Made by a program: the position numbers and the translations under genes. DNA of 64,000 bases, from assembly GCF_003151135.1 (NCBI RefSeq), contig NZ_QEQK01000011.1, positions 1-64,000 on the forward strand, given 5' to 3'. Under the pieces are notes generated by a model. The model did not search any database. It had not been told where the DNA came from and was given only the letters and a program-made list of their open reading frames with translations. Numbering within the stretch: the first letter of the stretch is position 1; each line of letters opens with the position of its first letter. Origin of the DNA: Abyssibacter profundi (GTDB taxonomy: Bacteria; Pseudomonadota; Gammaproteobacteria; Nevskiales; OUC007). Shown in pieces: positions 55,020 through 61,489 of the stretch.

Positions 55020-55993
55020 GTCGGCCCCTGCTGTCACTGCGTCAGGTCAAGGTGAGCTTTCCGATCGCCACCGGAATGCTCTCCAAGCCGAAGACGCTGC
55101 ACGCTGTTAACGGAGTGAATCTGGATTTACATCCGGGAGAGACACTCGGGGTAGTTGGCGAATCCGGTTGCGGAAAATCCACCTTGGCCCGGGCGATTCT
55201 CGGCCTGGTGCCAACCGCGGCCGGCAGCATCAGCCTGCTGGGCAAGGAACTGACCACGCAGTCGAGCGGCGACTGGCAACGGACTCGACGTGATTTACAG
55301 GTGGTTTTCCAGGATCCGCTTGCTGCTTTGAATCCGCGCATGACCGTGGGCGAGATCATCGGAGAGCCCCTGGGTGTGCATGAGCCAGGGCTCACCAAGG
55401 AAGCCCGACGTGAGCGCGTGCGGGCCATGATGAAGCGCGTCGGCCTGCTCCCTAACCAGATCAATCGCTACCCGCACGAATTTTCCGGAGGTCAGTGTCA
55501 GCGCATCGGCATCGCCCGGGCGCTGATTCTGGAGCCGAAGGTCGTGATCTGTGATGAGCCGGTCTCGGCATTGGATGTGTCCATCCAGGCGCAGATCGTC
55601 AATTTGCTGATCAAGCTGAAGCATGAGATGCAGCTGTCATTGGTGTTCATCGCCCACGATCTAGCTGTTGTCCGCCACATCAGCGACCGGGTCATGGTGA
55701 TGTATCTCGGCAAGGTGGTCGAAGTGGCTGATGCTGAGGAGTTGTACCGCAAGCCGCGACATCCGTATTCCCGGGCTTTGCTAAGCGCGATCCCGGTGCC
55801 GGACCCGGATCACGAACGCGAGCGTGAATCAAAATTCCTGCGAGGGGAATTGCCATCTCCGCTGAATCCGCCATCGGGCTGCGCGTTCCGAACCCGTTGT
55901 CCGATCGCTGATGCCAAGTGTGCGCAGGATGAGCCAGGACTGCGGTCTGTCGACGGAGGCGCGGCCCATGCCGCGTGTCATTACGTAGGGTAG
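55016..55993 (+). CDS. oppF: Oligopeptide ABC transporter ATPase OppF
   Basis: The 325-residue ATPase has Walker A GESGCGKSTL, the signature FSGGQCQRIGIARAL, Walker B VVICDEPVSALDVS and the H-loop IAHDLAVV. A C-terminal oligo_HPY region with GCAFRTRCPIADAKCAQDEP follows. It forms the heterodimeric motor with OppD. Start overlaps oppD (ATGA). The next gene begins 4 bases after its stop. Confidence 0.95.
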   Translation: MSRPLLSLRQVKVSFPIATGMLSKPKTLHAVNGVNLDLHPGETLGVVGESGCGKSTLARAILGLVPTAAGSISLLGKELTTQSSGDWQRTRRDLQVVFQDPLAALNPRMTVGEIIGEPLGVHEPGLTKEARRERVRAMMKRVGLLPNQINRYPHEFSGGQCQRIGIARALILEPKVVICDEPVSALDVSIQAQIVNLLIKLKHEMQLSLVFIAHDLAVVRHISDRVMVMYLGKVVEVADAEELYRKPRHPYSRALLSAIPVPDPDHERERESKFLRGELPSPLNPPSGCAFRTRCPIADAKCAQDEPGLRSVDGGAAHAACHYVG

Positions 55994-55997
55994 GGCG

Positions 55998-56951
55998 ATG
56001 GCCGATTCGTTGTTGACCCGCGCCGAACTTCGGCAGCGGTTTGTGACTGCAGCGACCGAAAAGTTCGCCGCCAACGTGCCGGACTTTGCGGCCTTGCGAC
56101 GCCTGGTCAATGACCGAGGCGGGGTCTTTGTAAACGACCATGCGGCAGTTCGCATCGCTGATCCTCGCGTCACGGAGTTGTTGGTTCGGGTTGCTGCGCT
56201 CTTGGACCTGTTCCCCGATCGGCGCTACAGCTTTCCCGCGAAGAAGTTGGAGTCGTTTGACCTGCAAGTCCCCGGCGAGGACGCATCCCAGTTCAAGCTG
56301 TTTGTTAGCGAAGTCGATATCGACGCCTTTCCTCCTGAGGCTGAGGATGCGATCAGAGAGGACGCTGAGATTAACTGGGCGGCCGCAGATTACCAGGCTC
56401 TCATCGAGCGGGTAGAGCAGGCGGAATCCGCCGGGGGGCTGGTCAGCTCTGACGCGGACGCATTGGTGCAAGCGGTGGTCGAGGGGTTGCTCACCCGTTC
56501 CGGCCCACCGATTCGACGGGCCGTGCTTGAGCAGGTTGCCGCCGTGTCCGGTGAGGCCGCCAGTGCACTCGCGCTGGGGGCTGACTTCAATCATGTCACG
56601 ATCGACGTGTTGGCCGCTGGCTACACGGGCATTGAGGCCATGGTGGCCGATATGCAGGCCCGCGGCTTTCGCATGCTACCCGCCATACAGGGCGCCCCCG
56701 GGACGAAGCTTAGACAGACGGCGACCATGGCCGCCACCATGCCGACACCTGTGCTGGAAGAGGATGGATCCATCGGACACGCACAGACCGAAAAGCAGTT
56801 TGTGGAGATCATCGAGCGATCAACGGTGCCAGATGAGTCCGGTCGGCCAAAATTGGCATCAAACGGTGAGCCGTTGATTTACAAGCATTTTCTGGCAGCT
56901 AACGCGGAAAAAATCTTTGATGCCGCATCGACGCGTGCAGGTTTGTCTTGA
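55998..56951 (+). CDS. DUF1338 protein, 2-oxoadipate dioxygenase/decarboxylase (HglS-like) family
   Basis: The 317-residue protein matches the DUF1338/HglS vicinal-oxygen-chelate-like family. Ligand candidates are His48 with Arg52 (VNDHAAVRI, the H-x3-R spacing of HglS), His199 in GADFNHVTIDV and Glu270 in EKQFVEIIER. HglS converts 2-oxoadipate to D-2-hydroxyglutarate with Fe(II) and O2 in D-lysine catabolism. It is smaller than HglS (about 460 residues), as in the short DUF1338 group, whose substrates are less clear. It follows oppF after 4 bases, so peptide uptake and amino-acid use may be linked. Its stop codon overlaps the -35 of the tRNA operon promoter. Confidence 0.78.
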   Translation: MADSLLTRAELRQRFVTAATEKFAANVPDFAALRRLVNDRGGVFVNDHAAVRIADPRVTELLVRVAALLDLFPDRRYSFPAKKLESFDLQVPGEDASQFKLFVSEVDIDAFPPEAEDAIREDAEINWAAADYQALIERVEQAESAGGLVSSDADALVQAVVEGLLTRSGPPIRRAVLEQVAAVSGEAASALALGADFNHVTIDVLAAGYTGIEAMVADMQARGFRMLPAIQGAPGTKLRQTATMAATMPTPVLEEDGSIGHAQTEKQFVEIIERSTVPDESGRPKLASNGEPLIYKHFLAANAEKIFDAASTRAGLS

Positions 56952-56976
56952 CGGGGGAGTGTCCGATCACGACAAT
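56948..56976 (+). promoter_or_regulatory. Promoter of the tRNA-Tyr/Gly/Thr operon
   Basis: TTGACG (56948-56953), a 17-base spacer and GACAAT (56971-56976), followed by a GC-rich discriminator (CCGCGC), fit a stringently controlled sigma-70 promoter 12 bases before tRNA-Tyr. The -35 contains the TGA of the preceding DUF1338 gene. Confidence 0.55.
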
Positions 56977-56988
56977 ACCGCGCTCCGC

Positions 56989-57073
56989 GGAGGGGTACCC
57001 AAGCGGTCAACGGGAACAGACTGTAAATCTGTCGGCTCAGCCTTCGCAGGTTCGAATCCTGCCCCCTCCACCA
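56989..57073 (+). tRNA. tRNA-Tyr (GTA)
   Basis: An 85-base class II tRNA: acceptor GGAGGGG/CCCCTCC, anticodon stem-loop CAGACTGTAAATCTG with GTA, a long variable arm (GTCGGCTCAGCCTTC), T-arm CAGGTTCGAATCCTG and an encoded CCA. First of the Tyr-Gly-Thr group. Confidence 0.97.
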
Positions 57074-57169
57074 CTTCACCTGATAAATCGGGTGAAATGG
57101 CATTGAGCTTCCACCTTCCGGCACTGTGATCAGAAGACTGGTTCACTCGATGCGGGAACGCCTGGACAG

Positions 57170-57243
<74 letters not shown>

Positions 57244-57279
57244 GATTCGTGAGACTGACGCGAACCTGGACCACAAATT

Positions 57280-57355
57280 GCCCACCTAGCTCAGTCGGTA
57301 GAGCACACCCTTGGTAAGGGTGAGGTCGCCGGTTCGATTCCGGCGGTGGGCACCA
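57280..57355 (+). tRNA. tRNA-Thr (GGT)
   Basis: A 76-base cloverleaf: acceptor GCCCACC/GGTGGGC, anticodon stem-loop CACCCTTGGTAAGGGTG with GGT, T-arm GCCGGTTCGATTCCGGC and CCA. In related genomes tufB follows directly; here it does not. Its 3' half is repeated, degenerate, about 180 bases downstream. Confidence 0.97.
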
Positions 57356-57585
57356 AATCCAAAACGCAATCGCGACCGGTCTTTCCGCGCCTGACGTTCA
57401 AGTGCAGCGAACCGGCGACCTCCCCCTGAGTCAGGGGGTGGCTCGCGTTAGCGAGTCGGGGGTGTGGAAGCCTCACGCCTCAAGGCGTTTGGGCGCGTAG
57501 CGGCCGAACGCCAGTTCGATGCTGGCGATGGGCGCTCAATCCGAAACGCAATCGTAGCCGGATCTTCGCCCCTGAGGTTCGGGTG
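57323..57585 (+). repeat. Degenerate tandem copy of the tRNA-Thr 3' half and its flank
   Basis: 57323-57404 (T-arm and acceptor of tRNA-Thr plus the next ~50 bases) and 57504-57585 align base for base with few gaps. Shared parts include GTTCGAT, GGCG.TGGGC, AATCC.AAACGCAATCG and CCTGA.GTTC. The second copy has lost the acceptor pairing and the CCA (GGGCGCT instead), so it is a pseudo-tRNA fragment. The pair occupies the place where tufB normally stands. Confidence 0.65.
57422..57455 (+). repeat. REP-like double hairpin
   Basis: CCCCCTGA-G-TCAGGGGG (57422-57438) and CTCGC-GTTA-GCGAG (57442-57455) are two adjacent small palindromes, followed by GTCGGGGGTG. The look is that of an extragenic palindromic unit. 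Whether it recurs elsewhere in the genome cannot be told from this window. Confidence 0.45.
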
Positions 57586-57666
57586 GCGCGCGCTGCGTCT
57601 GTGGTCGGTGCCGGCCTAATTTTCACCGCCTGAGACCGGCGGGTGAAAAAACCCGAAAACAGGGGC

Positions 57667-57694
57667 TTTCAATCCGGCGCTGACGGGGTATAAT
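57667..57694 (+). promoter_or_regulatory. Promoter of the tRNA-Trp-secE-nusG operon
   Basis: A perfect TATAAT at 57689-57694 is preceded by TTTCAA at 57667-57672 (16-base spacer) and followed by a GC-rich stretch (CCGCGCCC). It lies 25 bases before tRNA-Trp. Confidence 0.65.
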
Positions 57695-57719
57695 CCGCGC
57701 CCTTTCGCCGGACGCGTAT

Positions 57720-57795
57720 AGGGCAGTAGCTCAATTGGTAGAGCGGCGGTCTCCAAAACCGCAGGTTGGGGGTTCGAGACCCTCCTGCCCTGCCA
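57720..57795 (+). tRNA. tRNA-Trp (CCA)
   Basis: A 76-base cloverleaf: acceptor AGGGCAG/CTGCCCT with discriminator G, anticodon stem-loop GCGGTCTCCAAAACCGC with CCA, T-arm GGGGGTTCGAGACCCTC and an encoded CCA end. It lies 34 bases before secE and is probably co-transcribed with it. Confidence 0.97.
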
Positions 57796-57829
57796 TCCGA
57801 CGGTTGGCTGGCCCTGACACTGGATCTCA

Positions 57830-58210
57830 ATGAGTTCGAACGAAACAACATCCGGTTCTGCGCTGGATAACGTGCTGATTTTGCTTGCCGTTCTTGTGCT
57901 CGGCGGCGCCATCGGCGCGTTCTACTATTTTGAAACGCAGTTCAACGTTGCGATCCGAGTGGGTGGGCTGCTGCTCGCCATCGGCGCAGCCGTGGGCATT
58001 CTGATGCAGACCCGGGCGGGTCGCACCATGTGGGCCTACGTGCGCGGCTCGCGTGTCGAGCTCCGTAAGGTGGTATGGCCGACGCGCCGCGAAAGCATTC
58101 AGACCACGCTGCTGATTCTCGTCGTTGTGCTAATCCTCGGTGCCTTTCTTTATGGCGTTGATGCCGTCCTGCTGTGGGGCGTCAAGGCTCTCACCGGCCG
58201 GGGGGCCTAA
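57830..58210 (+). CDS. secE: Preprotein translocase subunit SecE
   Basis: The 126-residue protein has three transmembrane helices, the gammaproteobacterial long form: NVLILLAVLVLGGAIGAFYY, VGGLLLAIGAAVGILMQT and TTLLILVVVLILGAFLYGVD. The conserved amphipathic VELRKVVWPTRRESIQ precedes the third. It clamps SecY in the translocon. Next gene nusG begins 3 bases after its stop. Confidence 0.95.
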   Translation: MSSNETTSGSALDNVLILLAVLVLGGAIGAFYYFETQFNVAIRVGGLLLAIGAAVGILMQTRAGRTMWAYVRGSRVELRKVVWPTRRESIQTTLLILVVVLILGAFLYGVDAVLLWGVKALTGRGA

Positions 58211-58213
58211 GCC

Positions 58214-58747
58214 ATGAGCAAGAAATGGTACGTGGTTCACGCCTATTCTCAGTATGAGAATCATGTTCGCAAAGCGCTGATCGATCGCATCGAGCGCGCT
58301 GGCTTGACCGATTTCTTCGGCGACATTCTGGTCCCGACCGAAGAGGTGGTCGAGATTCGCGAAGGTCAGAAGCGCACAACCGAGCGCAAGTTCTTCCCGG
58401 GTTACGTTCTGGTCCAGATGGAGATGAACGACGAGACCTGGCATCTGGTGAAGTCAGTGCCGAAGGTGCTCGGGTTCATTGGCGGCACCAGCGACCGCCC
58501 GGCTCCGATCTCCGATCGCGAGGCTGACCAGATTTTGAACCGTGTCGAAGAGAGCGTCGACAAGCCCAAGCCAAAGACATTGTTCGAGGCGGGCGAAGGT
58601 GTCCGCGTGACCGACGGGCCGTTTGCCGATTTCAACGGTGTGGTCGAAGAAGTCAACTACGAGAAGAACCGCTTGCGGGTCTCCGTGCTGATCTTTGGCC
58701 GCTCCACGCCGGTCGAATTGGAATTCGGGCAGGTCGAAAAAGCTTAA
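58214..58747 (+). CDS. nusG: Transcription termination/antitermination factor NusG
   Basis: The 177-residue protein has the NGN domain ([40 protein letters not shown]) and the KOW domain ([20 protein letters not shown]). It couples RNA polymerase to Rho and the ribosome. Length is normal for the gammaproteobacterial protein. Confidence 0.97.
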   Translation: MSKKWYVVHAYSQYENHVRKALIDRIERAGLTDFFGDILVPTEEVVEIREGQKRTTERKFFPGYVLVQMEMNDETWHLVKSVPKVLGFIGGTSDRPAPISDREADQILNRVEESVDKPKPKTLFEAGEGVRVTDGPFADFNGVVEEVNYEKNRLRVSVLIFGRSTPVELEFGQVEKA

Positions 58748-58875
58748 GCGGTTAGCCGTGAGCGCAGGTCAGGACGATTCGATGGTCCTGGTCTTTGTGA
58801 TTCGCGGGTGACCTTAATCCCGGGGAGGCAGCGGCGCTGCCGATTGGACCCGCCTTGAAAAAGAGGTAGAACACC

Positions 58876-59307
58876 ATGGCCAAGAAGATTACGGCCTACA
58901 TCAAGCTGCAGGTACCTGCAGGTAAGGCAAACCCGTCTCCGCCGGTCGGTCCTGCACTGGGCCAGCATGGCGTGAACATCATGGAATTCTGCAAGGCGTT
59001 TAACGCCCAGACGCAGAGCGTCGAGCCAGGCTTGCCGACGCCCGTGGTGATCACGGTTTACGCCGATCGCAGCTTCACCTTCATCACGAAGACGCCGCCT
59101 GCATCGATCCTGATCAAGAAAGCCGTCGGCATCAAGTCTGGCAGCCCGACCCCGAACACCAAGAAGGTCGGCAAGATCACGCGCGAGCAGCTTGAAGAGA
59201 TTGCCAAGACCAAGTGGCCGGATCTCAACGCAGCTGACATGGACGCAGCGGTCCGCACGATCGCCGGTTCGGCGCGTGCGATGGGCATTGAGTCGGAGGG
59301 CGTTTAA
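58876..59307 (+). CDS. rplK: 50S ribosomal protein L11
   Basis: The 143-residue protein shows [20 protein letters not shown] and [20 protein letters not shown], the L11 hallmarks. A 128-base leader separates it from nusG and has a GC-rich hairpin-forming stretch before AGAGGTAGAACACCATG. It leads the rplKA pair, normally regulated by L1 binding to the leader. Confidence 0.97.
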   Translation: MAKKITAYIKLQVPAGKANPSPPVGPALGQHGVNIMEFCKAFNAQTQSVEPGLPTPVVITVYADRSFTFITKTPPASILIKKAVGIKSGSPTPNTKKVGKITREQLEEIAKTKWPDLNAADMDAAVRTIAGSARAMGIESEGV

Positions 59308-59310
59308 GTC

Positions 59311-60006
59311 ATGGCGAAACTGACCAAGAAGCGCAAGCTCATTCTCGATAAGGTCGAGCCGGGCAAGGTGTATCCCCTGGATGACGCGCTGGATATCCTG
59401 CGCGAACTGGCAACTGCCCGTTTCAGCGAATCCGTGGATGTGTCCGTCAACCTGGGCATTGATGCGCGTAAGTCTGACCAGGCTGTGCGTGGATCGACGA
59501 TTCTCCCGAGCGGAACCGGTAAAGACGTTCGCGTCGCCGTGTTCACGCAGGGTGCCAACGCCGAAGCCGCCAAGGAAGCCGGTGCCGATGCCGTCGGCAT
59601 GGACGACCTGGCCGAAGCGATGAAGGGTGGCGAGATGAACTACGACGTGGTCATCGCCAGCCCCGATGCCATGCGCGTTGTCGGTGCCCTGGGCCCGGTG
59701 TTGGGTCCGCGTGGCCTGATGCCGAACCCGAAGACCGGTACCGTGACGCCGGATGTGGCGACTGCGGTGAAGAATGCCAAGTCGGGTCAGGCGCGTTACC
59801 GCACCGATAAGGCGGGCATTATTCACTGCGCCATTGGTTCGGTGAAGTTCGATAACGCCGCGTTGACGGAGAACCTGAAGGCGCTGATGCGTGACTTGCG
59901 CAAGGCCAAGCCCTCGGCGTCCAAGGGCGTGTACTTCAAGAAGGTCACCCTGTCGACGACCATGGGTCCCGGCGTGGCGATCGATCATTCGGGTCTGTCC
60001 GACTGA
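59311..60006 (+). CDS. rplA: 50S ribosomal protein L1
   Basis: The 231-residue protein has [20 protein letters not shown] and [20 protein letters not shown], the L1 signature. It is also the translational repressor of the rplKA transcript. It starts 3 bases after rplK. Confidence 0.97.
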   Translation: MAKLTKKRKLILDKVEPGKVYPLDDALDILRELATARFSESVDVSVNLGIDARKSDQAVRGSTILPSGTGKDVRVAVFTQGANAEAAKEAGADAVGMDDLAEAMKGGEMNYDVVIASPDAMRVVGALGPVLGPRGLMPNPKTGTVTPDVATAVKNAKSGQARYRTDKAGIIHCAIGSVKFDNAALTENLKALMRDLRKAKPSASKGVYFKKVTLSTTMGPGVAIDHSGLSD

Positions 60007-60020
60007 TCCAGTTAGAACGG

Positions 60021-60275
60021 TCCCGGCGGGCAGCCCGCCGGGATCGACCAATTTTGATGGCGACACCTGCAGAAGTCGTGCAGGTGGATCCGTCAAAGAC
60101 CGTGACGTGTCCCTGTAACGGGACTTAATGGGGAGACCCGGCGCACGCAGACGGTGTTGCCTGACGCTAGTGATAGCGGAAAGGCCACCGAACGGGTTGC
60201 GAAGTCTGCAACCCATTAGGGCCGACACCACAACCGTGGTGTCGGGAGTTCGATGCAACCAGGAGTGTGTTCCAA
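60021..60275 (+). promoter_or_regulatory. L10 (rplJ) mRNA leader with autoregulatory hairpins
   Basis: The 269-base gap before rplJ holds several stems: TCCCGGCGGG/CCCGCCGGGA (60021-60043), CACCTGCA/TGCAGGTG (60064-60086), GTCCC/GGGAC (60109-60124), GGGTTGC/GCAACCC (60194-60214) and a perfect 10-base stem CCGACACCAC/GTGGTGTCGG (60222-60245) 15 bases before AGGAG. This matches the position and complexity of the L10 leader, to which the L10-L7/L12 complex binds to repress translation. The first stem could also partly end the rplKA transcript. Confidence 0.65.
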
Positions 60276-60803
60276 GTGGCACTAAGACTGGAAGACAAAA
60301 AGGCCCTGGTCGCAGAGGTCAACGAGGTTGCCAGCAAGGCGTTTTCCGCCGTGGTGGCAGAGTACCGTGGACTGACTGCCGGTGAGATGGACGAACTGCG
60401 CAAGAACGCCCGTGAGGGTGGTTCGTACTTGCGTGTCGTCAAGAACACCTTGGCAAAGCGCGCGTTGGCAGGCACTGAGTTTGAGTGCCTCAACGACACG
60501 CTGGTCGGCCCGCTGGTATTGGGTTTCTCGCTGGAAGATCCGGGTGCCGCCGCGCGCGTCATCAAGGACTTCAGCAAGGGACACGACAAGCTCAAGGTCA
60601 CGGCGGTTTCCGTCGGCGGCCAGAGCCTGCCGGCCTCTGATCTCGCCCGTTTGGCGGACCTGCCCACTCGCGAGCAAGCCCTCGGCATGCTGGCTGGTGT
60701 TCTCCAGGCTCCGATTGCGAAGTTCGTTCGTACCCTGGCCGAGCCGCAGGCGAAGCTGGCACGTACGTTCGCAGCTGTTCGCGATGCCAAACAGGCTGCC
60801 TGA
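60276..60803 (+). CDS. rplJ: 50S ribosomal protein L10
   Basis: The 175-residue protein starts MALRLEDKKALVAEVNEVAS, as L10 does, from a GTG at 60276 with AGGAG 10 bases before it; the earlier in-frame GTG at 60267 is too close to that site. The mid segment GGSYLRVVKNTLAKRALAGT is the rRNA-binding region and the C-terminal helix binds L7/L12 dimers. Confidence 0.96.
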   Translation: MALRLEDKKALVAEVNEVASKAFSAVVAEYRGLTAGEMDELRKNAREGGSYLRVVKNTLAKRALAGTEFECLNDTLVGPLVLGFSLEDPGAAARVIKDFSKGHDKLKVTAVSVGGQSLPASDLARLADLPTREQALGMLAGVLQAPIAKFVRTLAEPQAKLARTFAAVRDAKQAA

Positions 60804-60846
60804 GCCTTTTCACGACCCACTAGTATCAACGTTTTAGGTAACGACA

Positions 60847-61227
60847 ATGGCAGTTAGCAAAGAAGACATCCTCGAAACCATTGCCAACATGTCCGTGATG
60901 GATGTGGTGGAACTGATTTCCGCGATGGAAGAAAAGTTCGGCGTGTCCGCCGCCGCCCCGGTTGCCGTGGCCGCTGGCCCGGCTGCTGGTGGTGACGCCG
61001 CCGCTGAGGAAGAAAAGGACGAGTTCGACGTCGTCATGACCAGCTTCGGTGACAACAAGGTCGGCGCCATTAAGGCTGTCCGTGCCATCACCGGTCTTGG
61101 CCTCAAGGAAGCCAAGGAAATGGTTGAAGGCGCTCCGGCGACCGTCAAGGAAGGCGCGTCCAAGGACGAAGCCGAAACCATCAAGAAGCAGCTGGAAGAA
61201 GCTGGCGCCAAGGTCGAGCTCAAGTAG
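60847..61227 (+). CDS. rplL: 50S ribosomal protein L7/L12
   Basis: The 126-residue protein has the N-terminal dimer domain ([20 protein letters not shown]), an Ala/Gly/Pro hinge and the C-terminal factor-binding domain ([20 protein letters not shown]). It forms the stalk with L10. Confidence 0.97.
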   Translation: MAVSKEDILETIANMSVMDVVELISAMEEKFGVSAAAPVAVAAGPAAGGDAAAEEEKDEFDVVMTSFGDNKVGAIKAVRAITGLGLKEAKEMVEGAPATVKEGASKDEAETIKKQLEEAGAKVELK

Positions 61228-61325
61228 TGAGTTTGACGCCAAGCGTCATGGCCACTTCGAGCTTCGCTTCGATAGTTGGTCAGTCTGCGATTGGCTAGGC
61301 CCTCGGTCTAGTGGTCGTAGCCGGC

Positions 61326-61357
61326 AAAGGCTGGTGGCCTTAGGGTCACCGGCCTTT
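61326..61357 (+). terminator. Attenuator or processing hairpin between rplL and rpoB
   Basis: AAAGGCTGGTG pairs with CACCGGCCTTT (one U-G pair) around a 10-base loop, within the 262-base rplL-rpoB gap. There is only a weak T-rich end, so partial termination or RNase III processing, as at the E. coli site, is more likely than full termination. It would lower rpoBC relative to ribosomal protein expression. Confidence 0.6.
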
Positions 61358-61489
61358 CGCCGTTGAATTTCATCCGTTGCGCATGGCGCGTAGCGGATGC
61401 GGCGGGGCAGGTGGTCTGCCCGGCTGCAAAGAGGTGACCACGCAAAGCGGTTTGTGTGGCACAACCGGGTCCGTTAGTCGAGGTAACGC

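Noticed and set aside
57600-57660. Stem TTTTCACC/GGTGAAAA considered as a terminator before tRNA-Trp
   Set aside because: No T-run follows the stem on either strand, and its centre pairs imperfectly; termination cannot be supported.
58744-60282. A 512-codon open frame on the minus strand opposite rplK, rplA and the L10 leader
   Set aside because: It is antisense to highly conserved ribosomal protein genes, has the Arg/His/Leu-rich composition of a frame shadow, and shows no family motif.
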